A stretch of DNA of 27,730 nt. Origin: a virus. The stretch covers positions 1 through 27,730 of IMG/VR virus record IMGVR_UViG_3300035703_000363. The stretch is one strand, 5' to 3'. The notes below the pieces were generated by a model. The model was given only the letters and a program-made list of their open reading frames with translations, had not been told where the DNA came from and searched no databases. Shown here piece after piece: positions 14,977-22,896 of this stretch. The translations under genes and the position numbers were made by a program. The number at the start of each line of letters is the position of its first letter. The first letter of the stretch is position 1.

Positions 14977-17900
14977 ATGGACTTCAAGAACCTCGAAAGC
15001 ATATACAAGTATCTCAAGCCGGCCGACCTCATGGGAACTCTGAAGCTACAGAATCCCACAAATCCGGAGGATATTCACGACTTGTTCACCAGGATGATAC
15101 TGAGCGCTGAAGGCGTCATGTACACCTATGAAACAATAAAGGGTAACATAGACAATCATTTCAACACAAAAGAAAGATCTGATGAAAAGAAAAAGTTTGG
15201 TAAGTCAGTCCACGTAATTGGAAAAGAAGCTTTCAAACTGGACGATGAAAAATACTGGGAAGCATACAACACCGGAAAAAAAGTTGGTGTGGCTTCCATG
15301 AAAGATCTCATTCCATTATTGGCTGACACTTCTGATCCTGCGACCGCTGATTTTCAAGCGACAGCGATGACCGTTCGAAGTGCTTATGTCAATCCGTCAA
15401 CGCGGGGCGTCGATTCTATAGATTTTTTCCTCAACTACACTCCTCCTGTGATCGCCAACCTAATGATGCCATACCTCGATGTTGAATTTAAATTAACTTC
15501 AACGTCAAGAGATTACCTCAATCTGCCAAGTCCCATGAGATTTCTCATGGGTAGCACTGCTGTCAACAATCTTAACGGTTATGACAAGATGCTTGCACAA
15601 GCTGATTACTCAGGTGAAGTCAAGGTAGAACAAAACGTTGATGGTGAGAAGACCACAACCACATTTCCTGCCTCAACGATGGGCATGGAGATGTTCTTGA
15701 TGCCGCAGAGCCTCACCAACATGGAAGAGTTAGGTCCAAATGAAAATCGTTTGGTACGTGCGAAACCATTCTTGCCTTTCGCTTCGTTGCTTGGCCTGGA
15801 CGTATCTGTGCAGAACGCAGGCGCCGGCGCGTTTGCCCATAAGAAAGCGACATTAAAATTCAAATTACACGATAAGTCTAGGATTGGTGAGATGGCCGAA
15901 TTCATAAGAGGCCCATCAGGTTTCAACCAGGCCGTCGTTTGGACGACATACGGTTGGGTCGCACCTCTTAACATGGGCCCCAATGAAGAGTACAGCAAGT
16001 TTATTAACAACAACATGTTGATGCGTGAGTGCTGGTCAGTCGTCAATTCTCAGTTTTCATTCGATTCCTCAGGACAGGTGTCGTTCAACTTGGAACTCGT
16101 CAGCAAGGCTGCAAAAGCATTGATGGACGTCACGGTGTCACACGCCGACTCCAATCTCTTGCAGTTTCACAAAGTGATACAGTCGATATCTGCGATATCC
16201 AGCAAGATACTTGGTGAGAATAAATTCGCGATTAACGTGACTTCAGAACAAATATTGAACTCTGCCGCCTCTAACGGTATGATATCAAACATTGAGAACG
16301 TCAAACAGAGCGTCACCAACCTCATCAGCAGTCTAGGAAACAGTGCGCTTCCAAGAGATGACATAAACAAACTCAATGAGAGTCTGAATTCTCTTGTTGG
16401 CAACAGCAAATATAACGTCGCCAACGTCAACAAGATGATCGGCAATTCTGTCCATGGAGAATTTGTCAGGCTAGGAACCACCCCGGATCCATTTCTTCCC
16501 ACCGAAGAAAAAGATGAATATTTTGATTCAGACCTCATCAGTTCAATCAAACAATACAATTTGACCTCCAAAGAGCGACAGGCAGCGATAACTGCCGCCA
16601 AAGATTCTATTCCCATCAATATGAATGGCATTCCTGAGGTCGTCTCCTTCGGCAAGCTGTTTCTCAACTTTGCCGTGCCTGCGATAATGAAGACACAGTC
16701 ATGTGATGAAGTTCAAGTGTTTTTCTACGGTCTCAATGGCGAATGTGGTCCTGCGTCTTACCACAGCGTCGCAGAGTTTCCCATTAACATGACGGCGTTG
16801 TCATATGCATATGCTGAGCTCCTGAAGAGCACCAATGTCGAGGCCCTAAGTCTTCAATCATTCTTGAAATTAATCATCGATACGAATTTCGCTGACATCA
16901 GAGGCATCGGTTTCGGCATGTCGAGTTATTACAAGCCTCTCGATCCAAATAAACCCGCCGAGGCAATCAGCTCAGAAACGGCAACGGCCGAAAGAGGAAT
17001 GGTCGCTTGGCACGCGAAATACGGAGGTTTTAAGCCTCCCGTCATAGAGATGTTCGTGGAATCAGGTGAAGAAAATGAGGCTTTAAGAAGTACTGTTGAA
17101 AGCCTTAAGGCCGGAGCCACGCGTTTGCAACAACAAGAGAATGAAAAGATTGCAAAATCGCGTGGCGGTTCCAAGAAGATCATCAAGAGAATCCACATAT
17201 ACGATAAGCAGAATAATCCTTACAGGCTTGCGCAGCAGATAATAGACACAGGCAAGGATGGACCTCTTTCTGTCGGTGAGGTCAACAAAGGTTACGCGGA
17301 AGGTCGGCTCAATAAGATCTTGGAAGACGCAACACCGAAGCAATTGTTGCGTTTAAAACAGCTTCTTGAAAGTGAAAAGAAGTCATATAAGCAGGCGTTG
17401 GCACAACTGAAAAGAGAAGATCAGTCTGTCAAATACGGTGACAGCGACATTAACAATGTTGAAGTTGTCAATAGGCCTGAAGGCGACGAAATCGTCATAC
17501 CCAAGAACAGGCAGTCGTTAAAGGCGGCGCTCATGAGATCACTTCCTTGTCTAACTGTGGGCACCAATGGAAGCATGATACTGTCGTCCAACGTCGCGTC
17601 CAAAACGGACGGCGTGATGGGTGCCATCAACATCATGAATGCCGGCAGAGGCAACAATCCGGGGCAGGCTGGTCCTCCATCCAATAACCTCGGTGATGCT
17701 GGTGGGCTACCCCTTAGAGTGTCACCCGTGCAGGTGACGATGACCACTATGGGGGTACCTACTGCCTCTTTGTATCAAACGTTCTTCATAGATTTCGACA
17801 CTGGGACGTCTTTGGACAACATTTACAACTGTACGCAATTGCAACACTCCATATCCCCAGGTAAGTTCACGACGAACTGGACGTTCATGTACGCCAATGG

Positions 17901-18060
17901 CTATGGTAAGTTCAGCAATCCACCGACAGTTGAAGCTGTCGTGTCCGGACAGATGAAGACGATCCTTAATAATCAGTTGCAGAAGATCGAGGACAAAAAG
18001 AATGAAGCCACCGCGAAGGCTCAAAAAGAGGCCAATGAAACTCCTGAGGTAAAAAAATGA
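14977..18060 (+). CDS. Large hub/baseplate-like structural protein
   Basis: 1027 residues from the ATG at 14977 (AGGTGA just upstream; a TTG four codons earlier is possible). Two regions look like viral hub proteins: about 310-360 (KATLKFKLHDKSRIGEMAEF, GFNQAVVWTTYGWVAP) and the C-terminal 120 residues (PVQVTMTTMGVPTASLYQTF, FIDFDTGTSLDNIYNCTQLQ, HSISPGKFTTNWTFMYANGY), which match the typical last domain of hub proteins of the gp27/gpD kind. Between about 700 and 800 there is a Lys/Glu-rich coiled-coil stretch, and the end is a Lys-rich tail (KKNEATAKAQKEANETPEVK). No lysozyme motif is seen. It is the last structural gene before the replication block. Role as hub or wedge component is inferred from context and the C-terminal pattern. 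Confidence 0.62.
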   Translation: MDFKNLESIYKYLKPADLMGTLKLQNPTNPEDIHDLFTRMILSAEGVMYTYETIKGNIDNHFNTKERSDEKKKFGKSVHVIGKEAFKLDDEKYWEAYNTGKKVGVASMKDLIPLLADTSDPATADFQATAMTVRSAYVNPSTRGVDSIDFFLNYTPPVIANLMMPYLDVEFKLTSTSRDYLNLPSPMRFLMGSTAVNNLNGYDKMLAQADYSGEVKVEQNVDGEKTTTTFPASTMGMEMFLMPQSLTNMEELGPNENRLVRAKPFLPFASLLGLDVSVQNAGAGAFAHKKATLKFKLHDKSRIGEMAEFIRGPSGFNQAVVWTTYGWVAPLNMGPNEEYSKFINNNMLMRECWSVVNSQFSFDSSGQVSFNLELVSKAAKALMDVTVSHADSNLLQFHKVIQSISAISSKILGENKFAINVTSEQILNSAASNGMISNIENVKQSVTNLISSLGNSALPRDDINKLNESLNSLVGNSKYNVANVNKMIGNSVHGEFVRLGTTPDPFLPTEEKDEYFDSDLISSIKQYNLTSKERQAAITAAKDSIPINMNGIPEVVSFGKLFLNFAVPAIMKTQSCDEVQVFFYGLNGECGPASYHSVAEFPINMTALSYAYAELLKSTNVEALSLQSFLKLIIDTNFADIRGIGFGMSSYYKPLDPNKPAEAISSETATAERGMVAWHAKYGGFKPPVIEMFVESGEENEALRSTVESLKAGATRLQQQENEKIAKSRGGSKKIIKRIHIYDKQNNPYRLAQQIIDTGKDGPLSVGEVNKGYAEGRLNKILEDATPKQLLRLKQLLESEKKSYKQALAQLKREDQSVKYGDSDINNVEVVNRPEGDEIVIPKNRQSLKAALMRSLPCLTVGTNGSMILSSNVASKTDGVMGAINIMNAGRGNNPGQAGPPSNNLGDAGGLPLRVSPVQVTMTTMGVPTASLYQTFFIDFDTGTSLDNIYNCTQLQHSISPGKFTTNWTFMYANGYGKFSNPPTVEAVVSGQMKTILNNQLQKIEDKKNEATAKAQKEANETPEVKK

Positions 18061-18066
18061 AAACTC

Positions 18067-18083
18067 TCAAGGTGTCACCTTGA
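18067..18083 (+). promoter_or_regulatory. Perfect dyad between the structural and replication blocks
   Basis: TCAAGGTG (18067-18074) and CACCTTGA (18076-18083) are perfect complements with a 1-nt centre. As RNA the outer 6 bp can form a hairpin with a 5-nt loop, but no T tract follows, so it is a weak terminator at best. As DNA it is a classic operator-like dyad. It is placed just before the polymerase gene. The rest of the 58-nt gap contains TTATTATT (18106-18113) and no clear ribosome site. Confidence 0.4.
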
Positions 18084-18118
18084 TGTAATGTCTTTCTCAG
18101 TGGTGTTATTATTGACCT

Positions 18119-19333
18119 GTGCACCGCTTCACAATCGACTCCTCGGTCCTAGGAACAACTAAACACATCGTCGGTGATGAAGACGGATATGTCTGGTCTG
18201 AATCCGTTCCGAAGGATTCATGGCACATGACAGGTGACATCAAGTCTGCATCGACTGTGAAGTGCCTTGACACGTTGTTGAAACTGTCTCATGTGACACC
18301 TCCATCAGTTCCTGAGAGATATGTTACTGCGCTGAAGACTCTCGTGACAGGGTCCACACCACCCTTTCCCTGGCGGTATGCCTTACCTCAGGAGGAGTTC
18401 AAGAATTACTTCAAAAATCTCGTTCAGACAACGACAGACTCATTTTCTGAATTGTCTTTTGATTATTACGAGACAGCCTGGGCAGCCGGAACACGTGTCC
18501 TTAATGCATTAAAGCCTGCGAAGATAGACACTAATTTATTTCAGGACTTTATCACAGCGTCACCGCAGTCGCCGGGACTTGAGAGCTTTAGACCGAAGCG
18601 AAGTGGATTTGCGTATCCTGTGGAGTACGACAGGTTCGCCACAAGAACAGGGCGGCTCACCGTCATCGATGGTCCAAACATTCTCGTCTTGAAGAAAGAA
18701 TACAGGAAACTGATTCAATCTTCTTTTGAAGGTGGTGAGATCGTGTCCTTGGATTTTAAGGCCCTCGAGGCACGCATCGTTCTCGCTGAGTCAGGAAAAT
18801 ATTCTGAAGCCGAAGACCTATATGGAGACATCTCTACGACGCAATTCAAGGGAGTCATCCCACGTGACGTCGTTAAAGTCGCAGTCTTGGCCGAACTATA
18901 CGGCGTCTCCAAGTCTACGTTGAAGTGGAAGTTAGGCTTGTCGGAAGAAAAGATCGATTCCTTCATCGATTCTATACGTGACTATTTTGGTGTGGAGGAC
19001 CTTAAGACGAGGTTAAAAGACGACGTTTACGAGACAGGTCATGTGACCAACAGGTTTGGCCGCAAACTTCCACTTCAAAACAACCAAGACAATCTCCTTG
19101 TCAACACATATGCCCAATCGAGCGGCGTTGACGTCGCAATGATCGGATTCGATTCCGTCCTTAAGCGACTGGGAACTGACGGTATTCGTCCTCTCTTCGT
19201 CCTCCACGATGCGATCATTTTAGATGTACATCCCGACAGACTTAAAGATGTCACGACGTGTACAACTGTTGATGTAACTACATACCAGAAACCATTCCCA
19301 CTGAAGTTTGAACATCTGAGCATTAAAGAATAG
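18119..19333 (+). CDS. polA: Family A DNA polymerase, polymerase domain only
   Basis: 404 residues, with no room for the 3'-5' exonuclease domain of Pol I or T7 polymerase. Motifs in order: RTGRLT (176-181); motif A SLDFKALEAR (210-219) with D212 and E217 at the Pol I D705/E710 positions; motif B RDVVKVAVLAELYG (249-262) with R249, K253 and Y261 matching R754, K758 and Y766; FGRKLPL (313-319); motif C LHDAIILDV (362-370) with H363 and D364 but Ala where Pol I has Glu. The residue matching Pol I 762 is L257. It should extend primers in phage replication; proofreading would have to come from another protein. The start is GTG at 18119 without a clear ribosome site (an in-frame stop lies just upstream); the ATG at 18227 is an alternative. 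It is followed by the HD protein after 9 nt. Confidence 0.85.
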   Translation: MHRFTIDSSVLGTTKHIVGDEDGYVWSESVPKDSWHMTGDIKSASTVKCLDTLLKLSHVTPPSVPERYVTALKTLVTGSTPPFPWRYALPQEEFKNYFKNLVQTTTDSFSELSFDYYETAWAAGTRVLNALKPAKIDTNLFQDFITASPQSPGLESFRPKRSGFAYPVEYDRFATRTGRLTVIDGPNILVLKKEYRKLIQSSFEGGEIVSLDFKALEARIVLAESGKYSEAEDLYGDISTTQFKGVIPRDVVKVAVLAELYGVSKSTLKWKLGLSEEKIDSFIDSIRDYFGVEDLKTRLKDDVYETGHVTNRFGRKLPLQNNQDNLLVNTYAQSSGVDVAMIGFDSVLKRLGTDGIRPLFVLHDAIILDVHPDRLKDVTTCTTVDVTTYQKPFPLKFEHLSIKE

Positions 19334-19342
19334 GATCATTGC

Positions 19343-19930
19343 ATGGAACTCACACCGGAACAGATTGCAGAGAACTTTGACAAGTATCGTGGCTTCATGG
19401 AGAAGCTTGGGGACAGGGCCGAACCGGCGTTGGCTCTTGTAGATCACCTTGGAGAAAGATTGGCCTTGTGTCCTGCTTCGGGACGTAAGGATTATCACCA
19501 TGCCATTCCTGGTGGTCTCGTCGACCATTCTCTGCGTGTTCTCGGCAATGCCATGCGTCTCATCAAGGCTTTCAACTGGGATATTCCAAAGGATTCCCTA
19601 ATCATCGCCTGTCTTCTTCACGACCTCGGTAAGGTCGGCGATCATGAGAAGGATTACTACATTCCTCAAGATTCCAACTGGCACATCGAGAAGCTTGGTG
19701 AGATGTATAAGCACAACAAGGACATTCAGTATATGACTGTTCCGGACAGAGGTGTGTGGTTATGCCAGCATTTTGGACTTAAACTGACTCAACCCGAGTG
19801 GCTTGCTATTAAGCTCAATGATGGCCAGTATGCTGATGAGAATGCTCCTTATAAGATGAAGGAACCTTCGCTTGTGGATGTCGTCCACATTGCAGACTAT
19901 ATCTCCACAAAACAAGAGAAGAATCTGTGA
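19343..19930 (+). CDS. HD-domain phosphohydrolase
   Basis: 195 residues. The HD metal-binding pattern is complete: HHAIPGGLVDHSLRV with H62, LLHDLGKVGDH with H93-D94, and DVVHIADYIS with D185 closing the site. Such enzymes use one or two metal ions to hydrolyse phosphate esters, often nucleotides. The substrate cannot be read from the sequence; its place between DNA polymerase and SSB suggests nucleotide or nucleic-acid metabolism during replication. The ATG at 19343 has AGGA about 8 nt upstream, overlapping the polymerase stop region, so the two are co-transcribed. Length and single-domain layout are ordinary for small HD proteins. Confidence 0.85.
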   Translation: MELTPEQIAENFDKYRGFMEKLGDRAEPALALVDHLGERLALCPASGRKDYHHAIPGGLVDHSLRVLGNAMRLIKAFNWDIPKDSLIIACLLHDLGKVGDHEKDYYIPQDSNWHIEKLGEMYKHNKDIQYMTVPDRGVWLCQHFGLKLTQPEWLAIKLNDGQYADENAPYKMKEPSLVDVVHIADYISTKQEKNL

Positions 19931-19949
19931 CTCCTGAATACTTATCCGC

Positions 19950-20240
19950 ATGAGCGCTTTACTGAGACAGTACATCGAAGCAGTCCTTTCCGAGGTCACT
20001 GACTATCGTGTACCCAATCAGTTGGTTTCCAAGAACGGACCAAAGAAGCAAAACGACAATAAGTCGGATAAGAAGGATTCGGAAGAGGAGAAGGACGATA
20101 TGGACGAGATGAGCGTCGCAGCCAATATTGCAGGTTACACAGCACCTCTTGGTGCTTCTTCAGCTGACGTTGGAGCAAATCCGACGAAGCCTGGTCAAAA
20201 GTTGAAGAAGAGCAAGAAGGATTTTGTCCGCTGGAAGTGA
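19950..20240 (+). CDS. Small lysine/acidic-rich protein with capsid-targeting-like leader
   Basis: 96 residues. The N-terminus MSALLRQYIEAVLSEVTDYR is a short amphipathic helix ending in LSE, matching the (I/L)-x-E cleavage rule of T4-type prohead proteases and resembling the leader of the gene at 390-767. The middle is highly charged and disordered (KKQNDNKSDKKDSEEEKDD). The C-terminus ANIAGYTAPLGASSADVGAN followed by KKSKKDFVRWK resembles small phage proteins I have seen without assigned function. No ribosome site is evident and the only possible start is this ATG, since an in-frame stop lies 15 nt upstream. It may be an internal virion protein made with the replication genes, but that is inference. 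Confidence 0.62.
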   Translation: MSALLRQYIEAVLSEVTDYRVPNQLVSKNGPKKQNDNKSDKKDSEEEKDDMDEMSVAANIAGYTAPLGASSADVGANPTKPGQKLKKSKKDFVRWK

Positions 20241-20305
20241 ACTCTGTTGGTGCGAGACAATTGAAAAGTCCGTCACCTTTGTGATAGGTTGAGGATTCGA
20301 ATAGA

Positions 20306-20371
20306 GACGACGTTTTTACTACGTGGTGTAGTTTCGTCGTCGACAGACGAAATAAGGAAAAGGAAAAGGAA
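20306..20371 (+). promoter_or_regulatory. Structured ssb leader: two competing hairpins and triple AAGGAA
   Basis: Hairpin 1: GACGACG (20306-20312) pairs with CGTCGTC (20335-20341), with an inner stem ACTAC (20318-20322) / GTAGT (20328-20332). Hairpin 2: TTCGTC (20333-20338) pairs with GACGAA (20346-20351), 7-nt loop. Both use 20335-20338, so they cannot form together. Three perfect tandem AAGGAA hexamers follow (20354-20371), giving an A/G-rich unstructured run with several possible ribosome sites before the ATG at 20379. T4 gp32 represses its own translation by binding a pseudoknot and an unstructured stretch upstream of its start; this leader has the same parts. Confidence 0.6.
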
Positions 20372-20378
20372 TAAAATC

Positions 20379-21221
20379 ATGGCAATCGATCTTGAAGCAA
20401 TTAAGCGTCGTGTGGCAGAACTCAGTGGTGTCAAGAAGACCTCGTCGATCCAAATGTGGAAACCAGGTCTCGGGGAACATAAGGTCCGTTGCCTCCCATG
20501 GAAGAACACAGTTGATGGTCAACCGTTCGCCGAGAGATGGTTCTACTATATCGGCGAGAACACTGGCATCCTGACTCCAAAGCAGTTTGGTAAGCAAGAT
20601 CCCATCGACGATCTCATTCGTAAGCTATACAGCAGTGGGAAGCCGGAGGATCGAGTTCTCGCCAAGAAGCTCGCGCCGAAGATGCGCTGCTATGCTCCTG
20701 TCATCGTTCGCGGTGAGGAGGACAAGGGCGTTCAGGTCTGGGCATTCGGCAAGCTCGTCTATCAGCGAATGCTTGGATTCTTCCTTGATGAGGAGGTAGG
20801 TGACATCCTTTCTCCAACAGAGGGCTTCGACCTTAAGGTTACGATCTCGAAGCAACCAGGCAAGCAGTTTAATGATACGACCGTCGATCCTGCTAGGAAG
20901 TCAACGCCTCTTCATGCTGATGCTGCTACAGCCCAGAAGTGGCTCGACAACATTCCCAACATCGACGACATGTATCGACTCAAGTCGCCCCAAGAGATTG
21001 AGGCAGTTCTCAACAACTGGCTCAACGGTGGTGGCAGTGAACCTACCCAAGAAGGTGGTACCACTCGCGGTGCTGAGCCTGCAGATGAGCTAGAGAATCT
21101 TGTTGCTGAGGTGAAGTCTGCAGTTCCTGCAGACAAGAAGTCTACCAAGAAGGTAGATAAGGTGGAAGCCAAGAAGCAATCATTAGATGATGCCTTTGCA
21201 GATCTAATTGGTGAAGACTGA
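20379..21221 (+). CDS. ssb: gp32-like single-stranded DNA-binding protein
   Basis: 280 residues from the ATG at 20379. The core (about 20-200) has the OB-fold pattern of T4-type gp32: MWKPGLGEHKVRCLPWKN, FAERWFYYIGENTG, MRCYAPVIVRGEEDKGVQVW, AFGKLVYQRMLGFFLDEEVG and FDLKVTISKQPGKQFNDTTV. The T4 zinc ligands are not evident, as in many distant relatives. A Gly/Glu/Lys-rich linker (about 217-265) leads to an acidic tail DDAFADLIGED, the usual docking tail for polymerase, helicase loader and recombinase partners. It coats single strands during replication and recombination. The 138-nt untranslated leader is the longest in the replication block and looks regulatory. A strong terminator follows the stop. 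Confidence 0.85.
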   Translation: MAIDLEAIKRRVAELSGVKKTSSIQMWKPGLGEHKVRCLPWKNTVDGQPFAERWFYYIGENTGILTPKQFGKQDPIDDLIRKLYSSGKPEDRVLAKKLAPKMRCYAPVIVRGEEDKGVQVWAFGKLVYQRMLGFFLDEEVGDILSPTEGFDLKVTISKQPGKQFNDTTVDPARKSTPLHADAATAQKWLDNIPNIDDMYRLKSPQEIEAVLNNWLNGGGSEPTQEGGTTRGAEPADELENLVAEVKSAVPADKKSTKKVDKVEAKKQSLDDAFADLIGED

Positions 21222-21229
21222 TTAAAATG

Positions 21230-21270
21230 AAGGCGGGTGGTAGGAAAACTGCTGCCCGCCTTTCTTCTTG
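21230..21270 (+). terminator. Rho-independent terminator after ssb
   Basis: GGCGGG (21232-21237) pairs with CCCGCC (21255-21260); AA before and TT after extend the stem to 8 bp, and the enclosed bases can pair further with G-T wobbles around a GAAAA loop. TTTCTTCTTGTT follows. It separates ssb from the recombinase gene, so ssb can be made in excess of downstream genes. Confidence 0.8.
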
Positions 21271-21295
21271 TTGATCTCTTTTATAAGGAAAAATA

Positions 21296-22477
21296 ATGGC
21301 AAAGAAAGATAGAGAAACCGAAGGAGCACCTGTAAAAAAGTCTGAAGTTGATGACATGATGAAGGATCTCATCACGTCAATCAATAAGGAGTTTGGAACT
21401 CGTGTCGCCTACAACTTGTCTGAAATGGACGCACCTACGATTGTAAAACGCTGGATTGATACAGGTTCTATTCAGCTAAATTATGCAATTCGTAATGCAT
21501 CACAAGGCGGTTATCCTGAAGGTAGAATTATTGAGATCAGCGGTCCACCTTCTTCAGGTAAGTCACATCTCGCCTATCACGCCGCAGCAGTTGCACAGAA
21601 GCTTGGTGGTCTCGTGGTCTATGTCGACACCGAAAACGCCACTCCTGTACAGAAGCTCGCTGATATGGGTATCGATGTCCGCAAGAGATTCGTCTATGTT
21701 GATACCCACTGCACAGAGGAAGTCTTCTCCATCATTGAATCCACAATCACGAAGGCGAAGCAGATCGTCGAGAAGAACGTTCCAATCGTTGTGATCTGGG
21801 ACTCTGTGGCCGCAACATCACCCAAGGCCGAGCTTGACGGTGAGTATGAAGACAACTCTATCGGTCTTCAGGCTCGTGTCATCTCCAAGGGTATGCGTAA
21901 GATCACGGGTGTCATTGGACAGAACAACGTCACTCTCCTTTGCATCAATCAGATCCGCGAAAAGATCGGTGTGATGTACGGTGATCCAACCACCACACCT
22001 GGCGGTAAGGCAATTCCGTTCCATGCCTCCGTCAGAATCTCCCTGTCCAGCGGCAATCCCGTCAAGGACAAGGACAACAATGTCATTGGCATCCACGTCA
22101 TCTGCACACTCAAGAAGAACAAGGTGGCACCCCCTTTCAAGAAGTGTGAGTTTGACATCATCTTTGGTAAGGGCATCGTCGAGCATGAATACATCTTCGA
22201 TGAAGTGCGTACCTGGTGCAAGGAAAATGGCGGTGTCATCTTTGAGGGAAACAAGATCTCCATTACAGGTGACGGCGCCTGGAAGGAACTTACTGTCTCC
22301 TCTGAAAAGACAGGTGAAGTTCTCATCACCAAGAAGTTCTACAAGGCAGACTTTGGCGAAGTGATGAAGGACGAGAAGTACAAGAAGTATGTCGATGCCG
22401 TGATTGAAGCCGCGTTGACCATAAATCCAGGCACAATTGAACAGTTAATTGAAGAGGAGATAACGTCTGATGAGTGA
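21296..22477 (+). CDS. uvsX: RecA/UvsX-type recombinase
   Basis: 393 residues. RecA-fold ATPase with Walker A GPPSSGKS (83-90), catalytic Glu in VYVDTENAT (E113), Walker B VVIWDS (165-170) and an L2 region CINQIREKIGVMYGDPTTTP followed by GGKAIPFHASVRI that is closer to bacterial RecA (NQxRxKIGVMxGxPETTxGG) than to T4 UvsX. KNKVAPPFKKCEFDIIFGKG is also a RecA-like stretch. It forms filaments on single-stranded DNA and drives strand exchange for recombination-dependent replication and repair, working with the SSB made by the gene just upstream. AAGGAA lies 7-12 nt before the ATG. The stop overlaps the dUTPase start by 8 nt. Symbol uvsX is used for role; a recA label would be equally fair. Confidence 0.9.
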   Translation: MAKKDRETEGAPVKKSEVDDMMKDLITSINKEFGTRVAYNLSEMDAPTIVKRWIDTGSIQLNYAIRNASQGGYPEGRIIEISGPPSSGKSHLAYHAAAVAQKLGGLVVYVDTENATPVQKLADMGIDVRKRFVYVDTHCTEEVFSIIESTITKAKQIVEKNVPIVVIWDSVAATSPKAELDGEYEDNSIGLQARVISKGMRKITGVIGQNNVTLLCINQIREKIGVMYGDPTTTPGGKAIPFHASVRISLSSGNPVKDKDNNVIGIHVICTLKKNKVAPPFKKCEFDIIFGKGIVEHEYIFDEVRTWCKENGGVIFEGNKISITGDGAWKELTVSSEKTGEVLITKKFYKADFGEVMKDEKYKKYVDAVIEAALTINPGTIEQLIEEEITSDE

Positions 22478-22895
22478 CATTGTCGTAGGTTATAAGAATC
22501 AGATTCCGCCAAGATATGCGACGCCTGGTTCCGCAGGTTGCGACCTCATTGCGAGTGAAGAAGTCACTTTACCACCTGGCAAGTGGGCGGCCGTCAACAC
22601 TGGACTTTACTTGGAAATCCCCAAAGGCTATGTAGCCCTTGTCTGCCCACGTTCTGGTCTGGCCCTCAAGAATGCCATCTCTGTCCTCAATGCACCAGGT
22701 GTCATTGACTCTGATTATAGAGGTGAAGTTAAGGTGATTCTTGTCAATCATGATTCTCTTAGATACACAGTGAAGAAGGGTGATAGAATCGCTCAACTTG
22801 TCTTCACACCTGTCGTGCAGGTTGAAATGAAACCTATCGATCAACTCACGTCTACTGATCGTGGTGAGGGTGGATTCGGTAGCACTGGGAGATAA
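22470..22895 (+). CDS. dut: dUTP diphosphatase (dUTPase)
   Basis: 141 residues, the usual length of a trimeric dUTPase subunit. All five motifs are present: GSAGCDLIA (20-28), PRSGLALKN (60-68), NAPGVIDSDYRGEV (74-87) with catalytic D80, GDRIAQLV (104-111) and the C-terminal arm RGEGGFGSTGR (131-141). It hydrolyses dUTP to dUMP and diphosphate, which keeps uracil out of phage DNA and supplies dUMP for thymidylate. It overlaps the recombinase gene by 8 nt and is followed by the small membrane-protein gene after 1 nt, so it is part of a tightly coupled operon. No missing residues were noticed. Confidence 0.96.
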   Translation: MSDIVVGYKNQIPPRYATPGSAGCDLIASEEVTLPPGKWAAVNTGLYLEIPKGYVALVCPRSGLALKNAISVLNAPGVIDSDYRGEVKVILVNHDSLRYTVKKGDRIAQLVFTPVVQVEMKPIDQLTSTDRGEGGFGSTGR

Positions 22896-22896
22896 C

